DNA of 64,000 nt from Pontiella desulfatans (GCF_900890425.1 NZ_CAAHFG010000001.1:4278001-4342000), one strand, 5' to 3'; positions 35,454 through 44,127 are shown, counted from the first letter of the stretch. Made by a program: numbers and translations. The notes: generated by a model not told the origin, from the letters alone.

Positions 35454-35884
35454 GATCTGAATTCAGCAATGAAAAAAGCCCTGGAACAGTGCCCAGAGCT
35501 TAATCGAAACCATTCATTCAAAAGACTAGCAGTGTGTCGGACTTAGAAAAACAACTCGCTCAGAATATGAAAATCATAATTGGCTCATGAACGGATCAAC
35601 GGTTTTTCTTTGGTACCCCCAGTTGTTTTACTGTTTTGGGGCACTTTCTTCAGTCACGGCCCTAAGTCCAACAGACTGCCAGCCGCTTCTTAGAACGGGG
35701 CAGAGCTTATAGAATGCCCTAATATAATTGCATGAATTATTGTAATTTATTTATTTGTTCTGTATGCATTGCTATGTCTAATCAATACAATCTATGTAGC
35801 ACCATACTTTCGCTATTCCATGGGGGAATTCGAATGAAAGAATATCTGGAGCGACACTCCAGCATAAAGGTCAAAGGAGAAAAT
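35454..35884. other. Intergenic region with MITE-like element
   Basis: 431 bp. Contains the inverted-repeat element at 35529-35679; the rest (35690-35884) is AT-rich and should hold the lipoprotein gene promoter. AAAGGAGAAAAT precedes that gene's ATG. Confidence 0.55.
35529..35679. mobile_element. MITE-like element with 18-bp terminal inverted repeats
   Basis: Left end GCAGTGTGTCGGACTTAG (35529-35546), right end CTAAGTCCAACAGACTGC (35662-35679). The right end's reverse complement matches the left at 16 of 18 positions. The 151-bp body has no ORF. The ends resemble those of IS5/IS1182-like elements (GTCTGTTGGACTTA type), so it is probably a non-autonomous derivative. No clear target duplication was identified. 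Confidence 0.7.
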
Positions 35885-36412
35885 ATGACTAAGCAAAAAT
35901 CAATAATCATCGCCCTAGCCTTGGCATCCTCATTTCTATCGGGTTGCACCCATCAGTATAAATGGAAGGAATACCCAATCAGCGACCGGATTCCCAACAA
36001 CTCCGTACTTCAAGTAAGAACCCCGGTTGCGGTAATCAATGGACAAACCGACAACAAGGTTAAGGAAATCGGTCGCATTGGGGCCCACAAGTACCAGGGT
36101 TCGGAACAACAGCTATCGCAGGCGATTGTAGATCACCTCAAGAAAGAACTCGCAAAGAACAGCATTCAAGTGGACGATGGTTCCTCCAAGAAACTCTACA
36201 TCAAGGTTGAACACGCCAACCTTGTGCAGGGGGTTTGGCAGGTCCGCGCCGACATGGAAGTGATTGTCACGACGGGGGACAGAATTGCCTATAAGTTTGA
36301 AATACAAAACTCTACCCCCACCACGGTTCCTCGAGCTTACAATGGTGCAGTTGCCACCGCTGTGGTTGATATCCTCAACAATCCAAAGATCCAAGCCTAT
36401 CTGCGCAAGTAG
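35885..36412 (+). CDS. Predicted outer-membrane lipoprotein
   Basis: 175 aa. The chosen ATG has AAAGGAG 8 nt upstream and gives a type II signal MTKQKSIIIALALASSFLSGC with lipobox LSGC; earlier in-frame ATGs precede an unrelated leader. The mature part (ILQVRTP-like strand, then KVKEIGRIGAH, QAIVDHLKKELAKNSIQV, and a C-terminal AVATAVVDILNNPKIQAYLRK) resembles small YajG-like lipoproteins in layout, but I do not assign it. Followed by a terminator; monocistronic. Confidence 0.8.
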   Translation: MTKQKSIIIALALASSFLSGCTHQYKWKEYPISDRIPNNSVLQVRTPVAVINGQTDNKVKEIGRIGAHKYQGSEQQLSQAIVDHLKKELAKNSIQVDDGSSKKLYIKVEHANLVQGVWQVRADMEVIVTTGDRIAYKFEIQNSTPTTVPRAYNGAVATAVVDILNNPKIQAYLRK

Positions 36413-36440
36413 CAAACGCGAGACAACGCACCGAAATACG

Positions 36441-36475
36441 AAAGCCACCTTTCCGTATGAGGTGGCTTTTTATTT
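36441..36475 (+). terminator. Rho-independent terminator of the lipoprotein gene
   Basis: AAAGCCACCT (36441-36450) pairs with AGGTGGCTTT (36460-36469), followed by TTTATTT. Positioned 29 bp after the lipoprotein stop. Confidence 0.88.
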
Positions 36476-36590
36476 CCGATAGCTGGCACCGGACAGGTTG
36501 CCCAGGAAAACTCCATGATGAAATTCCACTCTGGCACGCCATTGTGATGGCAGGGTAGGCAGTTCCAGCCATCCGCTGAGGGATCATAGT

Positions 36591-36671
36591 TCACGGGTCG
36601 ATTTGCTTCGCCATTTCCTCTTCTGATATCTTTTTGAACTTCTTGGAATAGCAACGCGGACAACGCTCCTT
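36591..36671 (-). pseudogene. 3' remnant of a second zinc-ribbon protein gene
   Basis: Reads ERCPRCYSKKFKKISEEEMA KQIDP then stop (blank inserted only to split the string). It closely matches the end of the intact neighbour (KRCPRCYAKAMKRISEEEMA). There is no start or N-terminal half: a palindromic repeat begins 6 bp upstream. Evidence for a lost tandem paralogue. Confidence 0.7.
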
Positions 36672-36677
36672 TCACAG

Positions 36678-36763
36678 GGTGTAGGACGCGCCCGCGGAAC
36701 GAAGGCTGTGTTGCTCCGTAGCGAAACACGGCCTTCGCTACGCAAAGAGCCGCGTCCTACACC
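36678..36763. repeat. 86-bp REP-like palindrome
   Basis: Outer arms GGTGTAGGACGCG (36678-36690) and CGCGTCCTACACC (36751-36763) are perfect inverted copies. The inner part again folds (GAAGGCTGTGTT against AACACGGCCTTC, with mismatches), so the whole unit could form a long cruciform. No coding content. Confidence 0.8.
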
Positions 36764-36805
36764 ATCCCCGTCAAAGCTCCTGCATCCATAACAGTCGAAA
36801 GCCTC

Positions 36806-37054
36806 TTAATCCGCATGAAGGGCGGTGGCCATTTCCTCTTCGGAAATTCGTTTCATCGCCTTGGCATAGCAGCGCGGACATCGTTTTTCGGTCATATCTT
36901 CCGTCGAACGGATAAGATGCCCGCACTTCCCGCACTGGTAGGGATCGCCCATCGCAGCGTCCGATGCACTCGCCGCAATCCGCGACTTGCATCCGGACAG
37001 AACCGCCAATCCCGCGGTTCCCAGCAGAACATTCCTGAATTCTCGTCTTGTCAT
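36806..37054 (-). CDS. Small twin-arginine zinc-ribbon lipoprotein
   Basis: 82 aa from ATG giving MTRREFRNVLLGTAGLAVLSGC; AAAGGAG lies 8 nt upstream, whereas two upstream ATGs are too close to it. RRxF plus a hydrophobic stretch and LSGC suggest Tat export and lipidation. The mature part carries a zinc ribbon (YQCGKCGHLI... KRCPRCYAK). It shares the strand with the ketosynthase gene and follows it by 23 bp. A truncated paralogue is at 36591-36671. Function unknown. Confidence 0.75.
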   Translation of the reverse strand: MTRREFRNVLLGTAGLAVLSGCKSRIAASASDAAMGDPYQCGKCGHLIRSTEDMTEKRCPRCYAKAMKRISEEEMATALHAD

Positions 37055-37077
37055 CTCCATGCTCCTTTTCATTGGGG

Positions 37078-38298
37078 TTAGATCTTCCGGCAAACCAGGG
37101 CGGCGTTGATGCCGCCGAAGGCGAAGCTGTTCTTGATGATGGTGTTGACCTGTTTTTCCAGCGGCTTGAAAACATGCTGGATGCCTTCGCAACCGGGATC
37201 GACGTTTTCGAGGTTAAGTGTCGGCGCAATGGTGTTGCGCTCCATCATGGCGAGCGATGCAATCAGCTCGATGGCGCCGGAGGCTCCGAGCGTGTGCCCC
37301 ATGTGGCCTTTTAAACTACTGACCGGAACGGCGTCGCCGAAGATTTCCTGCAGCGCCTTGGCCTCCTCGACGTCGCCGTGCACCGTGGCGGTGGCATGGG
37401 CGCTGATGTAGTCGATTTCCGAGGGTTGAACCTGGCTTTCGCGCAACGCCTGCTTCAGGCAGCGCACCATGGCATCGGCATTCGACTGGCTGATGTGCGC
37501 ACCGCTGCCGCAGGTGCTGAAGCCGAGCACCTCGGCATAGATTTTCGCGCCACGGGCGAGGGCCAGCTCCCTATCCTCCAGCACCAGGATGCCGGCGCCT
37601 TCGCCGCAGACGAGGCCATCGCGATCCTTGTCGAACGGGCGCGGCGTGGTTTCGGGCGAGTCGTTGTGGTGCGAGGAGGTGGCAAAGAGGACATCGAACG
37701 AACCGGTGACGGTGGGATGCAGTTCCTCCGCCCCGCCGCACAGCACGCGATCCTGCCGACCGCAACGGATCAGGTCGTAGCCCGCGCCCAGCGCCTGGAG
37801 ACCGGAAGCGCAGGCGGCCGATGGAGCAAACACGGTTCCGCTGATGCCGAGATATTGCGAAATGTTCATGGCCGCCGTGTGGGAAACGCATTGGAAGAAC
37901 TTGGTGGAGGGCAACTGCGAAATATCGCGTTCCGGCAACACCAGCTCGAAGGTTTCGGTAATACTGGCCGCACTGCCCATGGTGGAACCCACCGCGCAAC
38001 CGGTTCGATCGGATGCCACCAGCTCTTCCGGCAGCCCGGCATCGTCGATGGCCCGCTTTGCAGCCTGCGCCGCAAACAACGAGAGGCGCCCCATGGAACG
38101 GCGATTCTGGCGCGGAATCTGTTTTTCGTTTTCCAGCACCGCGGGTGCTCCAACGAGCGAATGCAGCCCTTGGTACATCGACCATTCGTCCATGCGCCTG
38201 ACCGCCGACTTCCCGGCGGCAAGCCCGTCCATCATGGTGTCCACATCGTTGCCCAACGGGGAAACCACCCCAACTCCTGTAATCACGACACGCTTCAT
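37078..38298 (-). CDS. Beta-ketoacyl-ACP synthase (FabF-like)
   Basis: 406 aa condensing enzyme. Catalytic residues by position: C163 (SAACASG), H301 (SAHATAT), K330/H335 (KGHMGHTLGASG). Elongates an acyl-ACP with malonyl-ACP. It is not in a fatty-acid synthesis operon: the start overlaps an FAD oxidoreductase gene by 4 bp and a FabG-like reductase lies upstream. The replacement of the usual NxHGTxT by SAHATAT is as seen in some secondary-metabolism ketosynthases. It may build a special acyl or polyene chain rather than housekeeping lipids. Confidence 0.88.
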   Translation of the reverse strand: MKRVVITGVGVVSPLGNDVDTMMDGLAAGKSAVRRMDEWSMYQGLHSLVGAPAVLENEKQIPRQNRRSMGRLSLFAAQAAKRAIDDAGLPEELVASDRTGCAVGSTMGSAASITETFELVLPERDISQLPSTKFFQCVSHTAAMNISQYLGISGTVFAPSAACASGLQALGAGYDLIRCGRQDRVLCGGAEELHPTVTGSFDVLFATSSHHNDSPETTPRPFDKDRDGLVCGEGAGILVLEDRELALARGAKIYAEVLGFSTCGSGAHISQSNADAMVRCLKQALRESQVQPSEIDYISAHATATVHGDVEEAKALQEIFGDAVPVSSLKGHMGHTLGASGAIELIASLAMMERNTIAPTLNLENVDPGCEGIQHVFKPLEKQVNTIIKNSFAFGGINAALVCRKI

Positions 38299-39782
38299 GC
38301 ATCCAGCCTTTCTTCAATATAGGAATCGAACGCTTCCGCGTCCTGCATCATCCGGCACACAATGAATGCCGAAACCATGGCCCCCATCACCCCTGGTAGC
38401 ACGGAGCTTTGCCCCGCAGCAAACAGGTTTTTCATCGGGAGTTTGCCGAGCAGATTAAACTGCGCAACGAGCTGCTTAACGCCATAGGCCGAGCCGTCCG
38501 GCGAATGGAGATAGTCGCGGAAGGTCAGCGGCGTTGAACTGCCCAGCACCTTGAAACGGCCCTTGAGCTCGGGGAGTTGCGCATAGACACGCTCCATGAT
38601 TCGCGCCGTCTTGCGGGCCTTGAAATCGGCATAGGATTGCGGGCGCCTCATCAAGGAACTCTCCTCCCATTCGGCCATATCCTCCGGACAGGCGGCCTCG
38701 AGGATGGTCAACGTTCGCCCCCCCTGTTCCTCGCCGGAAATACAGAAGGTCATCGAATCGGCATTGCGATTGCCCGATTCAAACATCGAGTTGAGGTCGG
38801 CACCCGGCAGGCCTAGCAAGATGAAATCGTCGAGCAAATCCGGTTCATCGCAAACGCCGAACACCGCAAAGAAGCCGAAGGAAGGCTTGAACCCTTCCAC
38901 CCGGTTAACAAAGGCCTTGCGTAGCTTTTCTTCCGGAAGCAGATCGAGGATGGCCTTGGGATGGATCGTCAGAATGGCCGATTCAAAACGAACGAGATCG
39001 CCATTGTTAAGCCGGAAGGCGCCAACGTTCGCCCCTTCGATTTCCTCGCAGGAGACAATGTGGCTTTTGCAACGGACATCAACCCCGGCCTCTTCCAGCT
39101 TATCCTTCAGGGCGGAAACAAAGGCATCGCCGCCGTTTTCCACCCGCACAATACCATCGTGCATGCCCTGAACCATCCGTGCATGGTTGGCGAACGAGAT
39201 TTCCGTCGGGGAAGCGCCGTAGCAAAGGCAATAGCCGGCCAGTATCGCTTTCAGCTCTTGGTTAACGAACAGTTCATCAAGCACGGAGGTGAGGCTGAGA
39301 TAATCCTCGTCCAGCATATGCATTGAATCGCCGATGCTTCGCAGATTCATGCTGGTGGTTTTGGCGCACACCGCATCGAGCTTTTCAAAATAGGATTTGA
39401 TGCCGTCCGCTTCGTCCGGAAACCGTTCCCGCAAGAAACCGATTGAGCCATTGCGGTCGCACGGGAATTCATAGGTATTGCCCGATGCCTCGAAAACAAA
39501 GCGGGTGCCATCGGTGGCGGCAAACGGAACCGGCTGGATCCGATCCTCGACCCCCAGCACCTTTAACATATCGAAAACCAATCCATCCGGAGCGAGGCCG
39601 CCGGTAAAGTGGAAGCCGGTATCGAATGGGATCCCCCTCAGCGTGAAACGCACCATCGAACCGCCGATGGCCGGTGCCTTTTCGATGATGAGTACCCGCT
39701 TGCCGCACCGGGCCAACAACAGGGCTGCGGTGAGTCCGCTGATTCCGGAACCCACCACCACATGATCATATTTTAATTCCAC
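38295..39782 (-). CDS. Phytoene-desaturase-like FAD-dependent oxidoreductase
   Basis: 495 aa. N-terminal dinucleotide fold VVGSGISGLTAALLLARCG with IIEKAPAIGGS, and a C-terminal FAD-contact segment (NLFAAGQSSVLPGVMGAMVSAF). This is the pattern of CrtI/CrtISO/RetSat-type desaturases and isomerases. With a ketosynthase (4-bp overlap) and a ketoreductase it suggests modification of an unsaturated chain; the substrate is unknown. Confidence 0.85.
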   Translation of the reverse strand: MELKYDHVVVGSGISGLTAALLLARCGKRVLIIEKAPAIGGSMVRFTLRGIPFDTGFHFTGGLAPDGLVFDMLKVLGVEDRIQPVPFAATDGTRFVFEASGNTYEFPCDRNGSIGFLRERFPDEADGIKSYFEKLDAVCAKTTSMNLRSIGDSMHMLDEDYLSLTSVLDELFVNQELKAILAGYCLCYGASPTEISFANHARMVQGMHDGIVRVENGGDAFVSALKDKLEEAGVDVRCKSHIVSCEEIEGANVGAFRLNNGDLVRFESAILTIHPKAILDLLPEEKLRKAFVNRVEGFKPSFGFFAVFGVCDEPDLLDDFILLGLPGADLNSMFESGNRNADSMTFCISGEEQGGRTLTILEAACPEDMAEWEESSLMRRPQSYADFKARKTARIMERVYAQLPELKGRFKVLGSSTPLTFRDYLHSPDGSAYGVKQLVAQFNLLGKLPMKNLFAAGQSSVLPGVMGAMVSAFIVCRMMQDAEAFDSYIEERLDA

Positions 39783-39802
39783 CGCTCATTCCCCTGACTT
39801 TT

Positions 39803-39866
39803 TTAACCACGGAGGTACAGAGCTCCCAAGGATCTTCCCCTCTCTGTCTCAGTGCCTCCGTGGTAA
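39803..39866. repeat. Hairpin repeat of the ACCACGGAGG type
   Basis: TTAACCACGGAGGTACAGAG (39803-39822) and CTCAGTGCCTCCGTGGTAA (39848-39866) are inverted copies with one or two mismatches, in the gap between the FabG-like and FAD-oxidoreductase genes. Confidence 0.75.
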
Positions 39867-39874
39867 AAACATTG

Positions 39875-40594
39875 CTAGATCGCCAAACCGCCGTTCACGC
39901 CAATGACCTGGCCATGGATATAGGATTGGGCATCGCTGCACAGGAAATCGACCGTCGCCGCAACATCCTCCACCACCCCGAACTTGTTCAACGGAATCAG
40001 CGGCTTAATCTGTTTTTCCGGCAAATCGGCCGTCATATCGGTTTCGATGACGCCCGGCGCCACCACATTGACAAACACATTCTTTTTACCCACTTCGCGG
40101 GCAAGCGCCTTCACCGCGCCGATGAGGCCGGCCTTGGAGGCGGAATAGTTGACCTGCCCGGCCTGGCCAATCTGCCCGGCGGTGGAGGAAATGACCACGA
40201 TGCGACCGCGCTTTTCGCGCAGCATTGGAAAGAGCACGGCCTTGGTCACGTTGTAGAAACCGCTGAGATTGGTATCGATCACGGCATCCCATTCGTCCTT
40301 GGTCATCCAGACCATCAGGTTGTCGCGGATGATGCCGGAATTAAACACCATGACCTCTGGCGGATCCTGGTCGCACTTGTCGGCCAAGGCGGCCTTGGTG
40401 GCCTCGAAGTCGGAAACATCGAAACCCATGATCTCGCAGGTGCGGCCCTGCGCTTCGATTTCCTTCTGCACCTCTTCCGCCGCCGCTGAATTGCTGTGGT
40501 AGGTCAGCCAAATATCAAATCCCGAATTCGCCAGTTTCAGTGCAATCCCGCGCCCGATTCCCCGGCTGCCGCCAATAACCAATGCCGTTCCCAT
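39875..40594 (-). CDS. fabG: 3-oxoacyl-ACP reductase (FabG-like SDR)
   Basis: 239 aa classical short-chain dehydrogenase. NADP-binding GGSRGIGRG, then FNSG (NNAG equivalent), the Ser in VISSTAG and catalytic YSASK. Reduces beta-ketoacyl-ACP to beta-hydroxyacyl-ACP. First of a three-gene unit with the FAD oxidoreductase and ketosynthase. Because a housekeeping fabG normally sits with fabD/acpP/fabF, this copy is more likely pathway-specific. Confidence 0.88.
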   Translation of the reverse strand: MGTALVIGGSRGIGRGIALKLANSGFDIWLTYHSNSAAAEEVQKEIEAQGRTCEIMGFDVSDFEATKAALADKCDQDPPEVMVFNSGIIRDNLMVWMTKDEWDAVIDTNLSGFYNVTKAVLFPMLREKRGRIVVISSTAGQIGQAGQVNYSASKAGLIGAVKALAREVGKKNVFVNVVAPGVIETDMTADLPEKQIKPLIPLNKFGVVEDVAATVDFLCSDAQSYIHGQVIGVNGGLAI

Positions 40595-40667
40595 ATATAA
40601 CCTGCTCCCTGAATTTCCGTGTTCCTAAAGATTATGGGAAAATATCATCACTCCCCCCACCCGAAAA

Positions 40668-40700
40668 CAGAAAAGGGACTCGAATCACGAGTCCCTTCAT
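40668..40700 (-). terminator. Terminator of the barrel protein gene
   Basis: AAGGGACTCG (40673-40682) and CGAGTCCCTT (40688-40697) form a 10-bp stem with a 5-nt loop; on the minus strand it is followed by TTTTCTGTTTT. It lies 21 bp past the stop of the gene at 40721. Confidence 0.85.
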
Positions 40701-40720
40701 CGAATCATGCGTTCAGCACG

Positions 40721-41350
40721 TTAGAATGCAGCGCGAATCGATACCAACAGGCCGCCTGGCTCGATTTCCTCCCAAGGATAATAAATACCAGAATCTTCTG
40801 GGGGACGATAGGTCACGGTTGAACCGTCATAGGCAACTTCCAACTGAAGCTGAACACCCTTGTTGGAGAAAAAGTTCACACCACCGGCAAGATAGATCCC
40901 CGGCTCGGAATCCTCGGTAAAATCGCCGCCAGTGAAATGATAACGGAAACCGCCGCGCACATATGGGGAAACCGGCTTAGCGGTAAAGAAGGCATATCCG
41001 ACCGTCAAACCCACGGGCACATCGACATTCAAATAGACATCATCCGAACCATCATCGACCATAATCAGTGATACGGGGCCAAAGTCTCCAAGAATCTCCA
41101 TTCCGAAACCAAACCGATATCCACCGACAAAGGTCAAGCCCACCGGAAGCACAAAGCTATCAATCTCATATCCATTGGCTTCGTACATATCGGTAATATA
41201 ATCATTAACATCCAGCATGCCGCTGGCAAACGTTGCACCAATGGCAAACCTGGCCTCACTGCCCTTCTGCATCTGGGCATTTGCCGAGGTGCCCACAAAA
41301 GCAGAAACTAGAAGTGCCGCAAACAATATACAATATGCTTTCTTTCCCAT
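40721..41350 (-). CDS. Outer-membrane beta-barrel protein
   Basis: 209 aa. Signal peptide MGKKAYCILFAALLVSAFVGTSANAQ. The mature part shows alternating beta strands (VGLTFVGGYRFGFGMEILGDFG; VSPYVRGGFRYHF) and ends in phenylalanine (LLVSIRAAF), the usual barrel-assembly signal. Eight-stranded OmpA/OmpW-like size. Monocistronic with its own terminator. Ligand or role unknown. Confidence 0.8.
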   Translation of the reverse strand: MGKKAYCILFAALLVSAFVGTSANAQMQKGSEARFAIGATFASGMLDVNDYITDMYEANGYEIDSFVLPVGLTFVGGYRFGFGMEILGDFGPVSLIMVDDGSDDVYLNVDVPVGLTVGYAFFTAKPVSPYVRGGFRYHFTGGDFTEDSEPGIYLAGGVNFFSNKGVQLQLEVAYDGSTVTYRPPEDSGIYYPWEEIEPGGLLVSIRAAF

Positions 41351-41589
41351 TTAATCTCTCCTGGTTGGTTATAATCCAATCTGGAACAACCCCTGTCATT
41401 CCAGAGCGCTTTATGAGTAGGGCTACATGATCAAAAACCCCACTTATAAAACGCCTATAGTTTATGGATCATTAATCGTGATTTCAACCCCGCTCTAATT
41501 ATTTTATCCAGACCATAAGAAGCACTTCAGAACATTATTTAAACACATTCTTAACATACCCCACGGAAACGGAAACAAGGCATAAGCAC

Positions 41590-42036
41590 CTATTCAACAA
41601 TGGAGAGATAGAAGATCAGGCTGAGGAGATAGCCGGTCAGGCCGACCAGCAGCAGAACCATGGCGACGCGGTAGTAGGTGGTTCGGTGGTTGCGTTGACG
41701 AAGATGCAGCAGCAGCGTGCCCTGGATGTCTTCCGCCTTCCAGGCGGTCATCCAGCGCAGGCGCAGCGGCCCCGCCACCAGCGCCATCACGGAAAAGAGC
41801 ACAAAGGTCAGGCCAAAGCCGATGAAGAAACGGCTCCAGCCATTCGAAGCGGCCATGCGCGGCCCCGAGAAGCCGGTGATCGTCAAACAGATCGTGGCCA
41901 ATCCGAGCAACATTTGCGCACGCGCCTGAAGCAGGGCAAACGATTCCTTGAGCACCCCGAACAAGTTCGCATATCCCTCACCGTGGATCTCCTTAAGGAA
42001 CTCCAACTCTTCTTCCGGACTCAGCTTCTTCAACAT
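41590..42036 (-). CDS. Hypothetical membrane protein
   Basis: 148 aa. A soluble N-terminal helix (LSPEEELEFLKEIHGEGYANLFGVLKES) is followed by three membrane segments (about 42-58, 70-90, 120-144). Resembles small DUF-type integral membrane proteins (Pycsar-effector-like layout is conceivable but not supported). A heptanucleotide repeat tract begins 19 bp upstream of its ATG and may affect expression. Confidence 0.65.
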   Translation of the reverse strand: MLKKLSPEEELEFLKEIHGEGYANLFGVLKESFALLQARAQMLLGLATICLTITGFSGPRMAASNGWSRFFIGFGLTFVLFSVMALVAGPLRLRWMTAWKAEDIQGTLLLHLRQRNHRTTYYRVAMVLLLVGLTGYLLSLIFYLSIVE

Positions 42037-42054
42037 GGTCGCTTTCGCTCCTTA

Positions 42055-42116
42055 TTGCGTAATGCGTAATGCGTAATGCGTAATGCGTAATGCGTAATGC
42101 GTAATGCGTAATGCGT
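42055..42116. repeat. Heptanucleotide tandem repeat (AATGCGT)n
   Basis: Eight perfect AATGCGT units (42061-42116) preceded by a partial unit (TTGCGT). Further matching strings on the opposite strand (ATTACGCATTACG, GTTACGCATTAC at 42151-42180) could pair with it. Located between the flavoprotein stop (42178) and the ATG at 42036. Confidence 0.95.
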
Positions 42117-42177
42117 AAAAAGCGGTATCCAATCCAACGAACGAGTCAATTACGCATTACGAATTACTCGTTACGCA

Positions 42178-44127
42178 TTACTTGTATATTGTTCCTGCAC
42201 GGAAATCCGCCCAGGCGGTTTCAAACCACAGGTTGCTGTCCGGGATCGGGCGCACCTTGACCCAGCGGCTCTTTGCTTTGCCTTCCTTAAAGACGGTTTC
42301 CTGCACCTTGCCCTTAAAGGAGGCATCCTCTTCGGCAAAGCTCCACTGCGCCTTGTCGAGCTGCTGGTGGGCGCGCTTGCCGCCGGCCTGCCGCACCATG
42401 GCGGAACCGCGCGATCCAACGCCGCTTTTAACCGCGTAAAGGGTTGCCTCCAGATACATCCAATGGGCAAAGCAAAGCTGGCGGTTGCGCAGCGCCTGCA
42501 CGGCTTGCGTGGCGTTTTCCACCTTGCACCCCTGCTCTTCCAGCAAGGCAACCTGCGCCTTCGCCTCCTTGGCGGCGTTCCTCAACCCATCCATCGACCG
42601 GATATGGGCACCGGCCTTGCTCATGCGCTCCTGCAGCTCGGCGCGAACCGCGCGCCATCCGGATTCCGATGTTCCGCAGCGATCCAGGAAACCGAGCACA
42701 TCCTTGATCTCCGCTTTGGCCGCCTTGTTGAAGTCGGCCATTTTCAAATCCGTTCCGGCATAGGCGTTGGCAATGAATTCCGCCGCGCGGAACGAACCGA
42801 CCTGTCCCGAGTTGAGCGCCGATCCACCGGGACGGGCAACGCCGTGCGAACCATTCACCTCACCCACCGGGAAGAGGTGCTTGATGTTGACCGACTCCCA
42901 CCAATGGTTTCCGGCCAGCCCGCCGTTGTTGTGCTGGGCGCACACGGCCACTTCGAGCGGCTCCTTGGTGATGTCGATGTTGTGATCCTTATAGAGATCG
43001 ATCGCGCCGGGATTCATATGTTTGAGACGCGCAATCGGCGTCTTCTGGAACGCACCCGAATTTTCAAGATACTCGAACGCCTCTTTTTCCAAGGCGTTGA
43101 AATCAAAGTCCGCCGGGTTTTCTCGATAGTCGAGGAACACGCGCCGCCCCTTCTCAACCGTTTCGATGTAGACGAGGATATCGACGATCGACGATCCGCC
43201 AACAATCTTCTTGGAATCGAACGGCCATTGGTAGCCCTTCAGGAACACCTTGGAATTCATTTTTCCGGGATTGGGAAAATAGTCGCGCAGAAATTCGCGC
43301 GGGTTGCTTTTGCCATCGGCATCGGTGGAGACAAACCGGGGGATCACCTGCATGTAGGTGCCCGACACGTTCCAACGGAACTTGGTGGAGGCCAGTCCAT
43401 ACTGCGCCTCCGGCAATCCCTGCGCCATGGCACCGGCCTTGAGCGCAATGCCGATCGCGCCGGTGTGCACGGCCGGATAGACACTGGTTTTGTAGAGCCC
43501 GCCGGGGCCGCCGACGGCAAAGACCACGTTTTCGGCGGCATAGGCCACCAGCTCGCCTTCGCCATTCAGCGCCAATGCCCCGCAGGCGCGATTTCCCGCC
43601 GTGAGCAAGCTGACCACGTTGATCTTTTCCTCCACCGGGATACCCCGCCGCTCCACCTCGGCAATGAGCGCGCGGCACATGTCGCGCGAGGTGTAGGGGC
43701 CAACCGACGTTCCACGCTGCGCGGGATCGTGGTCGGTCTTGTAGCCAATGAACTGCCCGAACGCATCCTGCGGAAACTTGACGCCGAGGTTGACGAGGTT
43801 CAGGAAGCCCCGCGCGGAAGCGGCGGCCTCCACCAGCGCCAGGTCGCCGTGCATGCTGCCGGGCGAAAAAAAGTTTTTCGCCATTGCCAGCGGGGCGTCG
43901 AGATCGTTGCCGCACATCGCGCTTTTATAATAGGTCTGCTTATCGGAACCCGTATTGATGGAGGTGCCCATCTTCAGGCCTTCGGTCACAATCAGCACAT
44001 CCTCGATGCCCTGGTTGCGCAGCTGCACGGCGGCGTTCAGCCCCGCCGCACCCGATCCAATCACCAGCGTATGCACCTGCGTGACGGAAACGACAGTATC
44101 CTTAATTTTCAACGTTCTTTGCTTCAA
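42178..44127 (-). CDS. Fumarate-reductase-like FAD-binding protein
   Basis: 649 aa. FAD-binding LVIGSGAAGLNAAVQLRNQG at the N-terminus and a flavoprotein C-terminal substrate domain (HNNGGLAGNHWWES, PVGEVNGSHGVARPGGSALNSGQVGSFRAAE) as in the succinate dehydrogenase/fumarate reductase/aspartate oxidase family. No in-frame ATG exists near the start. The best start is TTG at 44127 with AGGAG 9 nt before it; an upstream TTG at 44157 has no site. Last of an operon after the XRE-cupin regulator and the SDR, so probably oxidises or reduces a sugar-acid intermediate. The substrate is unknown. Confidence 0.82.
   Translation of the reverse strand: MKQRTLKIKDTVVSVTQVHTLVIGSGAAGLNAAVQLRNQGIEDVLIVTEGLKMGTSINTGSDKQTYYKSAMCGNDLDAPLAMAKNFFSPGSMHGDLALVEAAASARGFLNLVNLGVKFPQDAFGQFIGYKTDHDPAQRGTSVGPYTSRDMCRALIAEVERRGIPVEEKINVVSLLTAGNRACGALALNGEGELVAYAAENVVFAVGGPGGLYKTSVYPAVHTGAIGIALKAGAMAQGLPEAQYGLASTKFRWNVSGTYMQVIPRFVSTDADGKSNPREFLRDYFPNPGKMNSKVFLKGYQWPFDSKKIVGGSSIVDILVYIETVEKGRRVFLDYRENPADFDFNALEKEAFEYLENSGAFQKTPIARLKHMNPGAIDLYKDHNIDITKEPLEVAVCAQHNNGGLAGNHWWESVNIKHLFPVGEVNGSHGVARPGGSALNSGQVGSFRAAEFIANAYAGTDLKMADFNKAAKAEIKDVLGFLDRCGTSESGWRAVRAELQERMSKAGAHIRSMDGLRNAAKEAKAQVALLEEQGCKVENATQAVQALRNRQLCFAHWMYLEATLYAVKSGVGSRGSAMVRQAGGKRAHQQLDKAQWSFAEEDASFKGKVQETVFKEGKAKSRWVKVRPIPDSNLWFETAWADFRAGTIYK

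Larger units (their letters stand above)
36413..36805. other. Intergenic region with terminator, gene remnant and large palindrome
   Basis: About 390 bp between the lipoprotein gene and the zinc-ribbon gene. Contents are listed separately: terminator 36441-36475, zinc-ribbon remnant 36591-36671, palindromic repeat 36678-36763. Confidence 0.6.

Noticed and set aside
42055-42116. Possible CRISPR array
   Set aside because: Seven-bp units in direct contact with no spacers; a simple tandem repeat. No other CRISPR-like array or cas gene seen.
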